A stretch of DNA of 64,000 bases from Synechococcus sp. KORDI-52 (lineage in GTDB: Bacteria > Cyanobacteriota > Cyanobacteriia > PCC-6307 > Cyanobiaceae). The stretch lies in assembly GCF_000737595.1 (NCBI RefSeq), contig NZ_CP006271.1, positions 1,364,001 to 1,428,000 on the forward strand. Direction: 5' to 3'. Below are positions 18,026 to 28,482 of this stretch, one piece after another. How positions within the stretch are numbered: position 1 is the stretch's first letter; each line of letters begins with the position of its first letter. The notes under the pieces are model-generated. The model was given only the letters and a program-made list of their open reading frames with translations. It was not told where the DNA came from and did not search any database. The position numbers and the translations under genes were made by a program.

Positions 18026-18886
18026 TCACCCTGGCCAGAGTGCCGAGGCCATGCGGAGCGTCTGACTGATGGGGCCCACATCGTGTACCCGCAGCACGGC
18101 AACACCCGCTTGAGCGCATCGGCACGCCACGGCGGCTGTCCCCCAGAGCCTGGCTTTCGGTCTCGGTTCATCGAGCACGGCGCCAATGAAGCGTTTGCGT
18201 GAAGGGCCGATCAACACAGGCCGTGGTCCTTCGGTGAGCTTTTCCAGATCCCTCAGCAGTTGCAGGTTGTGCTCGTGGGTCTTGGCAAAACCGAGCCCCG
18301 GGTCCCAGATGATCTGGTTCTCCTCCACCCCTGCCTGGCTGGCGGCCTCGCTCCGCTCCAGCAACGCCTCTTTCACGTCAGCCACCACATCGCTGTAAGC
18401 CGTGAGCTGGTCCATGGTTTGGCTGTTACCGCGGCTGTGCATCAGCACCACTGGACAACCTGCATCGGCGACCACCCGCAGCAGATCGGGGTCTCGGCTG
18501 CCACCGCTCACATCATTGATCCAGTTGGCCCCGGCTTCCAGTGCTTTGGCAGCCACCGGTGCCAGAAACGTGTCGATGGAGATCAGGGCCTCCGGACAGT
18601 GCTCACGGATGGCCTTCAGTGCCGGCAGGAGGCGGCGCAACTCTTCTTCTGCACCAACCTCCTCCGCGCCCGGACGGGTGCTTTGGGCCCCCAGGTCCAA
18701 CACGTCGGCCCCCTTGCTCAGTTGCCGCTGCGCTTCTGTAAGGGCCCGTTCGCTCGCTAAAAATCTCCCTCCATCACTGAAGGAATCGGGGGTGACGTTG
18801 ATCACCCCCATCACTGCTGTGCGTTGGCCCCAACCCTGAGGCCAGCCGCCTGCATCAAGCCACTTGGTAGTTGGCAATCCGTCCAA
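18026..18886 (-). CDS. folP: Dihydropteroate synthase
   Basis: Condenses p-aminobenzoate with hydroxymethyl-dihydropterin diphosphate to make dihydropteroate in folate synthesis (cytosol). The TIM-barrel signatures are all present in 286 residues: [14 protein letters not shown] near the N-terminus, [42 protein letters not shown] and the C-terminal RVHDV. The chosen ATG overlaps the 3' end of tpiA by 32 bases, so the two genes are transcribed together with tpiA first. A slightly later start is possible, since the conserved core begins about residue 20. Length is normal for the family. Confidence 0.96.
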   Translation of the reverse strand: MDGLPTTKWLDAGGWPQGWGQRTAVMGVINVTPDSFSDGGRFLASERALTEAQRQLSKGADVLDLGAQSTRPGAEEVGAEEELRRLLPALKAIREHCPEALISIDTFLAPVAAKALEAGANWINDVSGGSRDPDLLRVVADAGCPVVLMHSRGNSQTMDQLTAYSDVVADVKEALLERSEAASQAGVEENQIIWDPGLGFAKTHEHNLQLLRDLEKLTEGPRPVLIGPSRKRFIGAVLDEPRPKARLWGTAAVACRCAQAGVAVLRVHDVGPISQTLRMASALWPG

Positions 18887-19586
18887 AGCTTTCTGGTTCT
18901 AAGGAAGCACCCCCCACCAGCACTCCGTCGATATCACTCATGCTCATCAACTCATCAATGTTGGAGGGTTTGACCGACCCGCCGTACTGGATCACCAGAT
19001 CAGGGGAGCCCACCCAGCTGCGGATCAGGCCACAGATGCGGTTGGCTTCCTCGGCCTCACAGGTTTTGCCTGTGCCGATCGCCCAGATCGGTTCGTAGGC
19101 CACCACCAATTTCTCGGCATCGAGACCCTCAAGGCCCTGTTCAATCTGACGACGAATCACCCGTTCGGCTTCGCCGCGTTCTCGCTGCTCATCGCTTTCC
19201 CCAACGCAGACGATCGGAATCAGACCGTTGGACTGGGAGGAGCGGGCTCGATGGTTGATCTGCTCGTCGCTTTCACTGAAATATTTCCGCGGTTCGCTGT
19301 GCCCGACGATGGTGTGGGTCACCCCATGCTCTTTGAGCATCGTAGGAGAAATCTCGCCGGTGAAGGCGCCTTGTCCTTCCCAGTGAACGTTCTGGCTTGA
19401 GAGGCAAAGACGGGTGTTCTGACTGAGTTCCGCCATGGTGGACAGCGCTGTGAAGGGTGGTGCCAGCACCAGGTCGCGGTCGTCAGGCGTGTCAGCAACC
19501 AAAGGCAGGAAGGCCTCCATGAACTCCCGCGACTGGGCACAGGTCATGTGCATCTTCCAGTTGCCAGCGATCACCGGTCTGCGCAC
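18855..19586 (-). CDS. tpiA: Triose-phosphate isomerase
   Basis: Interconverts dihydroxyacetone phosphate and glyceraldehyde 3-phosphate for glycolysis and the Calvin cycle. It has 243 residues, a normal length. The active-site Lys is in AGNWKMH, the His in TIVGHSEPR, the catalytic Glu in [11 protein letters not shown], and the phosphate-binding loop is YGGSVKPSN. The last 32 bases overlap folP. The S4-domain gene lies 32 bases upstream on the same strand and may be cotranscribed. Confidence 0.97.
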   Translation of the reverse strand: MRRPVIAGNWKMHMTCAQSREFMEAFLPLVADTPDDRDLVLAPPFTALSTMAELSQNTRLCLSSQNVHWEGQGAFTGEISPTMLKEHGVTHTIVGHSEPRKYFSESDEQINHRARSSQSNGLIPIVCVGESDEQRERGEAERVIRRQIEQGLEGLDAEKLVVAYEPIWAIGTGKTCEAEEANRICGLIRSWVGSPDLVIQYGGSVKPSNIDELMSMSDIDGVLVGGASLEPESFGRIANYQVA

Positions 19587-19618
19587 GCCTTACGTCCCCA
19601 TGGAATGTGGCAGCCAAC

Positions 19619-19840
19619 TTACGGCCCGATCGCGTTTTCACTCTCCACAACGGACTCCTCCCCAGAAAGCACAACCCGATCTCCCGGGGACAGCTGACGT
19701 CCTCGCCGGGTTTCAACCCTTCCATTCACCTCCACCTCACCCATCTGAATCCGTTGCTTCGCTTCTCCGCCGGTGGAGACCCAACCCTTCCATTTCAGGA
19801 ACTGATCCAGCTTCATCGGAGAGAGTTCTGAGCTCACCAT
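19619..19840 (-). CDS. S4-domain RNA-binding protein
   Basis: A 73-residue protein made almost entirely of an S4 domain: MKLDQFLKWKGWVSTGGEAK, then the EVEVNGRVETRRGRQLSPGD core typical of small YbcJ/YaaA-like S4 proteins that bind structured RNA. I chose the ATG at 19840 because further upstream the frame would overlap the divergent ABC gene and has no family similarity. A start at 19816 (MKLDQF) is also possible. It is divergent from the exporter gene with only 15 bases between them. The exact RNA target is unknown. Confidence 0.82.
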   Translation of the reverse strand: MVSSELSPMKLDQFLKWKGWVSTGGEAKQRIQMGEVEVNGRVETRRGRQLSPGDRVVLSGEESVVESENAIGP

Positions 19841-19855
19841 TGATACTGTGCCGCG

Positions 19856-21601
19856 ATGCTGACCCCATCCCAGGCCGGTTTCCGCCGGCTGCTGCCGCTG
19901 CTCCGCCCCCACCTGCGGGAATTGATCTGGGGGGGCGTCTGCATGTTGGTTTACGTCGGCAGTTTTCCGCTGCTCGTGCAGTTGGCCGGGGACCTGTTCC
20001 CCGCCCTGGGATCGGGTGATCTTGCGCGTGTGCTTCAGCTGATTGGGCTGGCCCTGCTGATCTTTGCTGTTCAGAAAATCGCCCAGTTCGGTCAGGACTC
20101 CCTGCTTGCCGGACCTGCATTGCTGGTGAGCCAGGACCTACGGCGCGACCTGTTCCGCCGCCTGCAGACCGTGGAGCTCGGTGCATTGGAGAAGCTCTCG
20201 GCCGGTGACCTCACTTACCGCTTCACGGAAGACGCTGATCGGGTCAGTGAGGTGTTGTACAAAACCATCCACGACACGGTCCCCAGCGTTCTGCAGCTTC
20301 TCGCGGTGCTCGGGATGATGCTGTGGCTCGACTGGAAACTCACGCTGGCCATCCTGTTGCTGGCGCCGGTGATTGTCTGGCTGATCAGCTTGTTTGGTGC
20401 TCGCGTGATGGCGGCCACCGAACGCAGCCAGAACAAGGTGAGTGAACTGGCCGGCCTGCTCGGAGAGGCCATCGAGGGTCTGCCCCTGGTGCGTGCTTTT
20501 GCGGCTGAGCCCTGGTTGCAGGATCGCTTTGAGACCGAAATCGACCAGCACCGCCAGGCCCGCCACCGCACCTACAGCCTCGTGGCGCTCCAGCATCCGG
20601 TGGTTGGCATCATCGAGGTGGTGGGCCTGTTCGCTGTGTTGGGCCTCGGCGCCTGGCGGATCCAGACCGGTGATCTGAGCATTGCCGGCCTGAGCAGTTA
20701 TCTGACGGGACTGATCGTGCTGATCGATCCGATCGCCCACGTCACCAACAACTTCAATGAATTTCAGCAGGGTCAGGCGTCGCTGAGGCGTCTGCGTCAG
20801 ATCGAGCGCGAGCCCCAGGAGGCTGCCGATCCCGTCGATGCACAGCCCATCGGTGCCTTGCGGGGAGATCTGGTGTTCGATCACGTGAGTTTTGGTTATG
20901 ACCCTGCCGAGCCCGTTCTGCATCAACTGGATCTGAGGGTGGACGCTGGGCAGGTGCTGGCCATTGTTGGCCCCTCCGGTGCCGGGAAAAGCACGCTCCT
21001 GTCGCTGTTGCTGCGGTTCAACACCGTGCAACAGGGTCAGATTCGTCTTGATGGAACGGATATCAGCCTGATGCGTGCCCGTGAGCTGCGTCGGCAGGTG
21101 GCCCTGGTTCCTCAGCGCACAACTGTGTTCTCCGGAACCATCGCTGAAGCGATTCGGTTCGGGCGGCGTGCGACGGATGACGAGGTGCAGGAGGCGGCAC
21201 GGTTGGCCAATGCAGACGATTTCATCCGTGCCTTACCCCATGGCTATGACACCCTGCTGGAGGAGCGGGGCACCAATGTTTCCGGTGGACAACTGCAGCG
21301 GATCGCCATTGCCCGGGCGGTGCTGGGCAATCCAGCCCTTCTGCTCCTCGATGAAGCCACCAGTGCCCTCGATGCTGAAGCCGAGGCGGCGGTGCAGCTC
21401 GGTTTGAAGCAGGCGATGAAAGGCCGAACGGTGTTGGTGATCGCCCACCGTCTGGCAACCGTGCAGGAGGCCGATCGCATCGTGGTGCTTGAGCAGGGTG
21501 CTGTGGTGGATCGGGGAACCCACGATGCGTTGATGCAGCGCGGAGGGCGTTACCGCGAGTTGTGCGAACGGCAGTTCATTCGCGATCGGCAAAAGTCCTG
21601 A
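19856..21601 (+). CDS. ABC exporter, MsbA/multidrug type
   Basis: A 581-residue half-transporter with a six-helix membrane domain (about 1-320) fused to an intact ATPase domain. Walker A is GPSGAGKST, the signature is VSGGQLQR, Walker B is LLLLDEATSALD and the H-loop is IAHRLATV. It would act as a homodimer in the plasma or inner membrane, exporting lipids or hydrophobic compounds; the substrate cannot be read from sequence. Unlike the two secretion ABC genes at 11-15 kb, all catalytic motifs are intact, which underlines how unusual those are. Confidence 0.93.
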   Translation: MLTPSQAGFRRLLPLLRPHLRELIWGGVCMLVYVGSFPLLVQLAGDLFPALGSGDLARVLQLIGLALLIFAVQKIAQFGQDSLLAGPALLVSQDLRRDLFRRLQTVELGALEKLSAGDLTYRFTEDADRVSEVLYKTIHDTVPSVLQLLAVLGMMLWLDWKLTLAILLLAPVIVWLISLFGARVMAATERSQNKVSELAGLLGEAIEGLPLVRAFAAEPWLQDRFETEIDQHRQARHRTYSLVALQHPVVGIIEVVGLFAVLGLGAWRIQTGDLSIAGLSSYLTGLIVLIDPIAHVTNNFNEFQQGQASLRRLRQIEREPQEAADPVDAQPIGALRGDLVFDHVSFGYDPAEPVLHQLDLRVDAGQVLAIVGPSGAGKSTLLSLLLRFNTVQQGQIRLDGTDISLMRARELRRQVALVPQRTTVFSGTIAEAIRFGRRATDDEVQEAARLANADDFIRALPHGYDTLLEERGTNVSGGQLQRIAIARAVLGNPALLLLDEATSALDAEAEAAVQLGLKQAMKGRTVLVIAHRLATVQEADRIVVLEQGAVVDRGTHDALMQRGGRYRELCERQFIRDRQKS

Positions 21602-21648
21602 ATTCTTCTACGATCTTCCATGGGTTCAACGCCATCCCGGCAACACCG

Positions 21649-21882
21649 ATGACTGACTCTGCAGCCAACAACCCTGTCCTGACGTTTGAGGGCAAGCGTT
21701 ACGACCTCAATACGCTTCCCGATGAGCTCAAGGAGCTTGTGCGAGGCATGCAGGTCGCCGATGCACAGCTGCGGATGCATGAGGACACCCTCAAGGTTCT
21801 GGCTGTGGGGCGCCAGAGCTTGGCGATGCAGCTCAATGAAAAGCTGCAATCAGTCACTCCCTTGCCGGATGCTCAGGGCTGA
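21649..21882 (+). CDS. Small conserved protein (DUF6447-like)
   Basis: A 77-residue soluble protein starting MTDSAANNPVLTFEGKRYDL. The LTFEGKRYDLNTLPDELKEL segment followed by a helical part resembles a family of short cyanobacterial and phage proteins of unknown function (DUF6447, from memory). The ATG at 21649 is preferred over an upstream frame extension that overlaps the region just after the ABC gene. It is followed 18 bases later by a strong terminator and probably belongs to the exporter's transcript. Confidence 0.75.
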   Translation: MTDSAANNPVLTFEGKRYDLNTLPDELKELVRGMQVADAQLRMHEDTLKVLAVGRQSLAMQLNEKLQSVTPLPDAQG

Positions 21883-21900
21883 TTTCACAGACAGGTCATG

Positions 21901-21928
21901 AAAAAAGGGGGCCAAAGCCCCCTTTTTT
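21901..21928. terminator. Bidirectional rho-independent terminator
   Basis: A GC-rich stem (gggggc/gcccccc-type pairing with loop caaa) is flanked by six A and six T, so it can stop transcription from both sides. It sits between the converging DUF6447-like gene and the alanine symporter gene. Confidence 0.93.
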
Positions 21929-21948
21929 CATAGGGAGATGTTCCTGGC

Positions 21949-23352
21949 TCAGTCGCTGAAGGCGTAGGCCCTGGTGAGTTTGATCACGGTTCCGGACAGC
22001 AGGATCAAGGCGATCAGGTTGGGCAGAGCCATCAGGCCATTGAGCGTGTCGGCAATCGACCAGACCACGCCGCGATCTCCGGCGACAGCGCCGATCACGA
22101 TGACCGCCACCCAGACCAGACGGAAGGGGATCACGGCGGAATCGCCGAACAGATAGGTGGTGCAGCGTTCGCCGTAGAAGCTCCAGCCCAGAATGGTGGT
22201 GAAGGCGAACACCACCAGTCCCAGAGTGACCACCACACCACTGCCGGAGATGCCGGAGTTGAAGGCTGCAATGGAGAGTTCAGCGCCACTCAACCGTTCA
22301 CCTGCTGCATCAAGGACCTGATTGGCTTTGGTGGTGATGATCACCAGAGCGGTCATCGTGCAGATGATCAGGGTGTCGATGAAGGTGCCCAGCATGGCCA
22401 CCGTGCCCTGGCGAACGGGGTCGTCGGTTTTGGCAGCAGCGTGAGCAATGGGGGCGCTGCCAAGGCCTGCTTCGTTGGAGAAGATGCCCCGTTTAAATCC
22501 CATCAGCACGACCTGACCAAGAGCACCGCCTGCGGCTGCTTTGCCGGAAAAAGCGTTGGAAAAAATCGTGGCAAAGGCTTCAGGCACGCCTCCCAGATTG
22601 AGCAGCAGCACCTGCAGGCATGCCGCCACGTAGAGGATTGACATCAACGGAACAATGGCGGACGCCGCATGGGCAATGCGCTTGATGCCGCCGATCACCA
22701 CAGCGAAAACCAGCGCCGCCAGAACGATTCCGGTGACCAGCTTGGGGATGCCGATCATGTTCAACGCAGACGACACCTCAAAAGCTTGCACCCCATTGCC
22801 GATCCCGAATCCCGCCAACATGCCGAAGAGGGCAAACAGCCCTGCCATCCAGCTCCAGCCGCTGCCAAGGCCATTGCGTATGTAGTACATCGGGCCACCG
22901 ACATGGTTCCCTTCCCCATCGGTTTCACGGAACTGAACAGCGAGGACGGCCTCGGAATATTTGGTCGCAATCCCGAAGATGGCGATCACCCACATCCAGA
23001 AGACCGCTCCAGGGCCGCCAACGGCGATCGCACCGGCAACTCCGGCAATGTTCCCCGTGCCGATCGTGGCCGACAGGGAGGTCATCAACGCCTGGAAGGG
23101 AGTGATTTCACCCTCGGCTTGGGATTCCGCGGGACGGAGCATCATCGCGAAGCCGTAACCCAGCCGATGCAGCGGCATGAAACGCAACCCCAGCATCAGA
23201 AGAATGCCTGTTGCAGCAATCAGAATGACGGTGGGCCACCCCCAGACGACGCTGTTGATCGGACCATTGATCGCCTGAATGGTCGACTCGACTCCGCCCA
23301 TACTCCACAGGAAGAATGGGCGGATGGTCTCATAGCCGGTTGGAACCGGCAA
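21949..23352 (-). CDS. Sodium:alanine/glycine symporter (AGCS family)
   Basis: A 467-residue inner-membrane transporter with about 10-11 hydrophobic segments. The AGCS signature is present: SATIGTGNIAGVAGAIAVGG and, later, FKRGIFSNEAGLGSAPIAHA. These proteins import alanine or glycine with sodium, fitting a marine sodium-rich habitat. The first 17 residues are atypical, and a start at the internal Met before GGVESTIQAI is possible. It ends just before the shared terminator and lies five bases downstream of the DUF3386 gene on the same strand. Confidence 0.95.
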   Translation of the reverse strand: MPVPTGYETIRPFFLWSMGGVESTIQAINGPINSVVWGWPTVILIAATGILLMLGLRFMPLHRLGYGFAMMLRPAESQAEGEITPFQALMTSLSATIGTGNIAGVAGAIAVGGPGAVFWMWVIAIFGIATKYSEAVLAVQFRETDGEGNHVGGPMYYIRNGLGSGWSWMAGLFALFGMLAGFGIGNGVQAFEVSSALNMIGIPKLVTGIVLAALVFAVVIGGIKRIAHAASAIVPLMSILYVAACLQVLLLNLGGVPEAFATIFSNAFSGKAAAGGALGQVVLMGFKRGIFSNEAGLGSAPIAHAAAKTDDPVRQGTVAMLGTFIDTLIICTMTALVIITTKANQVLDAAGERLSGAELSIAAFNSGISGSGVVVTLGLVVFAFTTILGWSFYGERCTTYLFGDSAVIPFRLVWVAVIVIGAVAGDRGVVWSIADTLNGLMALPNLIALILLSGTVIKLTRAYAFSD

Positions 23353-23357
23353 TCCAC

Positions 23358-24023
23358 TTAAAGCGATTCGAGACCTTCAAAGCGGAAGGTCTGGTGTCCC
23401 GCGGGGGTGTCGCCATGGGCTGCGGTGGCAATGACCCGTTCGGTCAGCACCCAGGGGCCATCCCCGGGCAGGGCAGCAAAGGTGTCCCGGAAGCTGCTGC
23501 AGCCGCCCCGTGCTTCTCCCGTTGCGGGGTCGGCGTACTGACTGGTGTAGGTGTGGCTGAGGTAGCCCGCACCCGTGTCGGTGACATCGGTGGTGTAGAT
23601 CGTCACGACGGTGCCGTGGATGTGCCGGTGCACCATGGTCACCACGTCATCTTTGATGCGGTACCTGTCGCCCTCTCCCTTGCCACCGACGACAACTTCC
23701 GTGCCCACATCGTTGGTGTCACCGGCGGTGAAGGTGTTCTCACCATGGGTCTGCTCGAAGCTGCGGCGCACCCGATGGATCGCCACTTCCCAGAGCTGGG
23801 AATTCACCGCCTTGAGAATCGCTTCGTCCTCAATGCCGTCTACCTTGGCCTTGAGGTCGGCTCCGATTTCAAACTGGCCCTCGACCCGTTGATCGCCCTG
23901 CTGCCAGATGCAGCGGCCGCGGTAGCCGGTGAATCCAGGAGCCCAGGTGTAGCGGTTTTCGTAGGCGCGACGGAAGTCATCACGCAGATCGCTTCCTGGT
24001 TTCACGGGAACGGAGGCTGTCAC
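23358..24023 (-). CDS. DUF3386 family protein
   Basis: A 221-residue soluble protein with the cyanobacterial DUF3386 pattern: an N-terminal FRRAYENRYTWAPGFTGYRG segment, a central beta-rich part and a C-terminal TFRFEGLESL. It has no signal peptide or membrane segment. Function is unknown. It is followed five bases later by the alanine symporter gene, so they may share a transcript. The carB gene lies 35 bases upstream. Confidence 0.85.
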   Translation of the reverse strand: MTASVPVKPGSDLRDDFRRAYENRYTWAPGFTGYRGRCIWQQGDQRVEGQFEIGADLKAKVDGIEDEAILKAVNSQLWEVAIHRVRRSFEQTHGENTFTAGDTNDVGTEVVVGGKGEGDRYRIKDDVVTMVHRHIHGTVVTIYTTDVTDTGAGYLSHTYTSQYADPATGEARGGCSSFRDTFAALPGDGPWVLTERVIATAAHGDTPAGHQTFRFEGLESL

Positions 24024-24058
24024 AGCGGTGTTGTTGCTGCTGCAACCCTACCGATGGC

Positions 24059-27000
24059 TTAACGCTGCATGGCGTGAACGTCCTGCAGGGCATGGATGCT
24101 GAGGCTGGGCTGTTGCTGGAGCGCGGAGATCGCCTCCACCGCCGCCCGCGCGCCCGCCAGGGTCGTCACCGTTGGCACCGCGTAATCGAGCGCCGCCCGG
24201 CGCAGGTACTTGTCGTCATGGGCGGCTTGACGGCCGATTGGTGTGTTGATCACCAGCTGCACCTGATTGGAGCGGATCTGGTCCTCGATGTTGGGTCGCC
24301 CCTCATGCACCTTGAGGACGGGTTGAACCTTCAATCCCGCGTTGGCGAGCGCTTGGGCGGTTCCTGAGGTGGCCGTGACCGCGAACCCAAGTTCGATCAG
24401 TCGCGCCGCGATCGGCACCAGTGCCTGCTTGTCGCGATCATGGGTGGACAGGAAGACCGTCCCTTGGGTGGGAAGCGCTTCGCCAGCACCGAGTTCGGCT
24501 TTGGCATAAGCCATGCCGAAACTGTTGGCCGATCCCATCACCTCACCGGTGGAGCGCATTTCCGGCCCCAGCACAGTGTCGGCTCCCGGGAAGCGCCGGA
24601 ATGGCAGCACCGCTTCCTTGATCGATTGCAGCGGCGGCTTCGGCTCATGGGTCAAGCCGATGTCGTTGAGGGTTTCCCCCGCCATCAGACGGGTCGCCAG
24701 TCGCGCCAGAGGTTGACCTGTGGCCTTGGCGACGAAGGGCACGGTCCTGGAGGCGCGGGGGTTGGCTTCAATGATGTAGACGACTTCCGAACCATCGGTG
24801 TTGCGCTGCACGGCGAACTGGAGGTTGATCAGTCCACGCACCTCGAGGGTTTGGGCGAGGGATCGACTCCAGTCGCGGATGGTGTTCAGCGCCGCCTCCC
24901 CGAGGGAGACCGCGGGCAGACAGCAGGCGGAGTCTCCGGAATGGATTCCCGCCGGTTCGATGTGTTCCATCAGTCCACCGACGATCACGGCACCGGTGTG
25001 ATCGCAGAGGGCATCCACATCCACTTCAACGGCGTTCTCCAGGTACTGGTCAATCAGCACCGGATGGTCGGGCTCCACCTGCACGGCTTCGCGCATGTAG
25101 CGGTTCAGTTCCTCTTCGTCGAACACCACCTCCATGGCCCGTCCGCCTAGCACGTAGGACGGCCGCACGACAACCGGATAGCCCACTCGTGTGGCGACGG
25201 CCCGTGCTTCCTCCTCGCTGCGTGCCAGGCCATTGCGGGGTTGGCGGATGTCCAGGTCGCGGAGGATGGCTTCGAACTGTTCGCGGTCCTCGGCCCGGTC
25301 GATCGATTCCGGCGATGTTCCCCAGATGCTGGTGCCCGTGGCGCGCCCCTCCTCACTGTCCAGCCAGCGCAGCAGCGGGATGGCGAGTTTCAGAGGCGTT
25401 TGTCCCCCGAACTGCACCACCACGCCATCGGGACGTTCCGCTTCGATCACGTTGATAACGTCCTCCAACGTGAGTGGTTCGAAATACAGGCTGTCGCTGG
25501 TGTCGTAATCGGTGGACACCGTTTCGGGATTGCTGTTCATCATCACGGTGGTGATCCCCTGGTCCTGCCCGGCAAACGAGGCATGACAGCAGCAGTAGTC
25601 GAATTCGATGCCCTGCCCGATTCTGTTGGGCCCGCCGCCGAGAATCATCATCTTGCGGCCGCCCTCGCGGCGACTCACCTCAGTCGAAGCGGGAAGGGGT
25701 TGGAGGGATCCGTCCGCCTGCAAGGTCTGCAAGGGGCGCTCGTAGGTCGAGTAGTGGTACGGAGTGGACGAAGCGAACTCAGCAGCGCAGGTGTCGACGG
25801 TTTTGAACACGGCCCGCACACGGAGCTGATGACGCCGCTGACGCACTGATAATTCGTCGCTGTTGGTGTGCCAGGCGATCTGTCGGTCTGAAAAACCCAG
25901 CTGCTTGGCTTCAAACAGGTTGTCGGCATCGAGCTGCTCGAGGCTTTTGCCTTGGAGCAGCCGTGTTTCGGCATCGATGATGCGTCGCAGTTTGGCCAGA
26001 AACCAGGGATCAATCCGGCTGATTCGATGAATCTCGTCGTCGCTGCGTCCGCGAACCATGGCCGTTCGCACGCTGAGGATGCGCTCCGGTGAGGGGGTCC
26101 TCAGCTGACGATCCAGCTCACCGTGGCTGAGCTCCGGTTCCTCCCGGTCGCCTCCCCAGCCCGACAACCCTGTTTCCAGGGATCGCATGGCTTTCTGGAA
26201 GGATTCTTCGAAGCAGCGGCCGATGGCCATGGCTTCGCCCACCGATTTCATCGATGTGGTGAGCACGGCTGGACTGCCGCGGAATTTTTCGAAGGCGAAG
26301 CGGGGGATTTTGGTGACGACGTAATCGATCGTCGGCTCGAAGCAGGCCGGCGTTTTGCCGGTGATGTCGTTGAGGATTTCGTCGAGGGTGTAGCCGACGG
26401 CGAGGCGCGCGGCGATCTTGGCAATGGGAAAGCCGGTGGCCTTGCTGGCCAACGCCGATGATCGGCTCACCCTGGGGTTCATCTCGATCACTACCACGTC
26501 GCCGTTGTCTGGGTTGATGGCGAACTGGATGTTGCTGCCGCCCGTTGCAACACCGATCTCGCGAATGATGGCGATGGACTGGTCGCGCAGCCGCTGGTAT
26601 TCCCTGTCGGTGAGGGTCTGGGCCGGGGCCACTGTGATCGAATCCCCTGTGTGCACCCCCATCGGGTCCAGGTTTTCGATGCTGCAGACGATCACGACGT
26701 TGTCTGCCAGATCGCGCATCACCTCTAGCTCGAATTCTTTCCAGCCCAGGAGCGATTGCTCGATCAGAATCTGAGACACCGGGCTGGCCTCGAGCCCGCT
26801 CTTGCAGATCGCGGCGTATTCCTCGGGGTTGTAAGCAATGCCCCCGCCACTGCCACCCAAGGTGAAGGCTGGTCGGATGATCCGGGGGAAGCTGCCGATC
26901 GCCGCTCCAACGGCTTCAGCTTCCTCCTGCGATGAGGCGATTCCTGAAGGACAGACCTTCACGCCGATGCGCTCCATGGCCTGCTTGAACAGCAGACGGT

Positions 27001-27382
27001 CTTCCGCCTTCTGGATCGCCTTGAGGTCGGCACCGATCAATTCAACGCCGAAGCGCTCCAGCGTTCCGTTTTCCGCCAAGGTGACCGCCAGGTTGAGAGC
27101 GGTCTGCCCCCCCATCGTGGGAAGCAGCGCATCCGGCCGTTCCTGTTCGATCACTCGGGAGACGACGTCCGGCGTCAGCGGTTCGATGTAGGTGCGATCC
27201 GCCATTTCCGGATCGGTCATGATCGACGCCGGATTGGAGTTGATCAGGATGACGTCATATCCCTCAGCTCTGAGGGCTTTGCAGGCCTGGGTTCCGGAGT
27301 AATCGAACTCGCAGGCCTGGCCGATCACAATCGGACCAGATCCCAGCAGGAGAATGCGACGCAGGTCAGACCGCCTCGGCAT
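24059..27382 (-). CDS. carB: Carbamoyl-phosphate synthase, large subunit
   Basis: Makes carbamoyl phosphate from glutamine-derived ammonia, bicarbonate and two ATP, feeding pyrimidine and arginine synthesis. The 1,107 residues hold two homologous ATP-grasp halves, each with a pre-ATP-grasp start ([20 protein letters not shown] and, in the middle, [19 protein letters not shown]), a joining oligomerisation domain and a C-terminal MGS-like regulatory domain. Length is typical for cyanobacteria. carA is not in the window, as expected for the group. The start [14 protein letters not shown] is well supported by homology. Confidence 0.98.
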   Translation of the reverse strand: MPRRSDLRRILLLGSGPIVIGQACEFDYSGTQACKALRAEGYDVILINSNPASIMTDPEMADRTYIEPLTPDVVSRVIEQERPDALLPTMGGQTALNLAVTLAENGTLERFGVELIGADLKAIQKAEDRLLFKQAMERIGVKVCPSGIASSQEEAEAVGAAIGSFPRIIRPAFTLGGSGGGIAYNPEEYAAICKSGLEASPVSQILIEQSLLGWKEFELEVMRDLADNVVIVCSIENLDPMGVHTGDSITVAPAQTLTDREYQRLRDQSIAIIREIGVATGGSNIQFAINPDNGDVVVIEMNPRVSRSSALASKATGFPIAKIAARLAVGYTLDEILNDITGKTPACFEPTIDYVVTKIPRFAFEKFRGSPAVLTTSMKSVGEAMAIGRCFEESFQKAMRSLETGLSGWGGDREEPELSHGELDRQLRTPSPERILSVRTAMVRGRSDDEIHRISRIDPWFLAKLRRIIDAETRLLQGKSLEQLDADNLFEAKQLGFSDRQIAWHTNSDELSVRQRRHQLRVRAVFKTVDTCAAEFASSTPYHYSTYERPLQTLQADGSLQPLPASTEVSRREGGRKMMILGGGPNRIGQGIEFDYCCCHASFAGQDQGITTVMMNSNPETVSTDYDTSDSLYFEPLTLEDVINVIEAERPDGVVVQFGGQTPLKLAIPLLRWLDSEEGRATGTSIWGTSPESIDRAEDREQFEAILRDLDIRQPRNGLARSEEEARAVATRVGYPVVVRPSYVLGGRAMEVVFDEEELNRYMREAVQVEPDHPVLIDQYLENAVEVDVDALCDHTGAVIVGGLMEHIEPAGIHSGDSACCLPAVSLGEAALNTIRDWSRSLAQTLEVRGLINLQFAVQRNTDGSEVVYIIEANPRASRTVPFVAKATGQPLARLATRLMAGETLNDIGLTHEPKPPLQSIKEAVLPFRRFPGADTVLGPEMRSTGEVMGSANSFGMAYAKAELGAGEALPTQGTVFLSTHDRDKQALVPIAARLIELGFAVTATSGTAQALANAGLKVQPVLKVHEGRPNIEDQIRSNQVQLVINTPIGRQAAHDDKYLRRAALDYAVPTVTTLAGARAAVEAISALQQQPSLSIHALQDVHAMQR

Positions 27383-27486
27383 GGGAAATCGTCCTTTGCC
27401 AAACAGCTCAAGCCTCTCACGTGGCCTCGCCCCGGCTGGTGGACTCGGCCTCGCTACCGTGAAGACAGATCAGCACCCGAGTTGCG

Positions 27487-28122
27487 ATGAGTGAGCTCCA
27501 GCGCCTGAAGGGGCTGCTGCCACCGGAGATGCAGAGCTGGGTGTTCGTTGAATCAGCTGCTGCAGTCGATCCCCCGTTGATCACCCTTGAGGAGATCGGT
27601 CGGGATGAAGTGGAGATCCAGGTGGACCTCGACGAATGGGACGCCCTCGCCCTGGACCACCGCAATCTGCTCTTCTGGCATGAGGTGGGCCGGATTCAGA
27701 ACGACACCATTCCCCGGGATGGCTGGGAGATGGCCGCTCTGGCCATCGGCCTCGGTGGTGCCATCGGCGAATTGTGGGTGCAAGACGGCCTGCTGCTGAT
27801 GATGGCCCTCGGCCTCTCCGGCTTTGCGGGATACAGGCTGTATCTGAAGAACAATTCCGAAAAGCGTCTTCAGGACGCCATCAGTGCTGATGAACGCGCC
27901 ATCGATTTGGCGTGCCGGTTTGGTTACAGCGTGCCCAACGCCTATCGGAGTCTGGGGGGGGCGCTGAAGGAGTTGGTCGAAAAGACCCGTAAGAAGCGGC
28001 GCCGCAGTTATTACGAAGATCGTCTCGAGGCGCTGCGCAAGAGTGCCAGCAAGGCCAGAGCTGAAATGGCTCAACAGGAGGGCTCACGCAGCTCCGTTAC
28101 CAGCGAGAACGTTTATGGATAG
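27487..28122 (+). CDS. DUF3318 membrane protein
   Basis: A 211-residue protein with two central hydrophobic helices (about 95-125) and a basic, charged C-terminal helix. The start MSELQRLKGLLPPEMQSWVF and the WHEVGRIQNDTIPRDGWEMA segment are typical of the cyanobacterial DUF3318 family. Its job is unknown. It is divergent from carB across 104 bases and overlaps the rsfS start by eight bases, so it heads an operon with rsfS and the DUF1230 gene. Confidence 0.88.
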   Translation: MSELQRLKGLLPPEMQSWVFVESAAAVDPPLITLEEIGRDEVEIQVDLDEWDALALDHRNLLFWHEVGRIQNDTIPRDGWEMAALAIGLGGAIGELWVQDGLLLMMALGLSGFAGYRLYLKNNSEKRLQDAISADERAIDLACRFGYSVPNAYRSLGGALKELVEKTRKKRRRSYYEDRLEALRKSASKARAEMAQQEGSRSSVTSENVYG

Positions 28123-28471
28123 CGAGAAGCTCGCCGAATTGGTGGCCGATGCCTGCGATGACCGCAAGGCCACCGACATTCGCTTGATCCGCGTCGATGA
28201 GGTGTCCAGCCTGGCCGATTGGATGGTGATCGCCGGTGGTCAGTCCGACGTTCAGGTGCGTGCCATTGCCCGGTCGGTTGAAGACCGCCTGGAGACGGAG
28301 GCAGACCTGCTTCCCTTGCGCAAGGAAGGGCTGAATGAGGGTCGCTGGGCTCTTTTGGACTACGGCGATGTGATCGTTCATGTGCTGATGCCCGATGAGC
28401 GCGGTTACTACGACCTTGAGGCGTTCTGGAGTCACGGTGAAAGCCGAACCTTCTTACCGTCGGTGAAGTAG
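28115..28471 (+). CDS. rsfS: Ribosomal silencing factor RsfS
   Basis: Binds ribosomal protein L14 of the 50S subunit and blocks subunit joining when nutrients are short. The 118 residues contain the RsfS/YbeB/Iojap core: KATDIRLIRVDEVSSLADW, then IARSVEDRLE, EGLNEGRWALLDYGDVIVHV and a final YYDLEAFW. I chose the ATG at 28115 (MDSEKLAEL), which overlaps the upstream stop by eight bases; the longer upstream frame has no family similarity. Confidence 0.95.
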   Translation: MDSEKLAELVADACDDRKATDIRLIRVDEVSSLADWMVIAGGQSDVQVRAIARSVEDRLETEADLLPLRKEGLNEGRWALLDYGDVIVHVLMPDERGYYDLEAFWSHGESRTFLPSVK

Positions 28472-28482
28472 CCGCTTGACCC

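Noticed and set aside
20138-21031. A 297-codon open frame on the minus strand
   Set aside because: It is antisense to the intact ABC exporter with clear Walker motifs and shows shadow composition.
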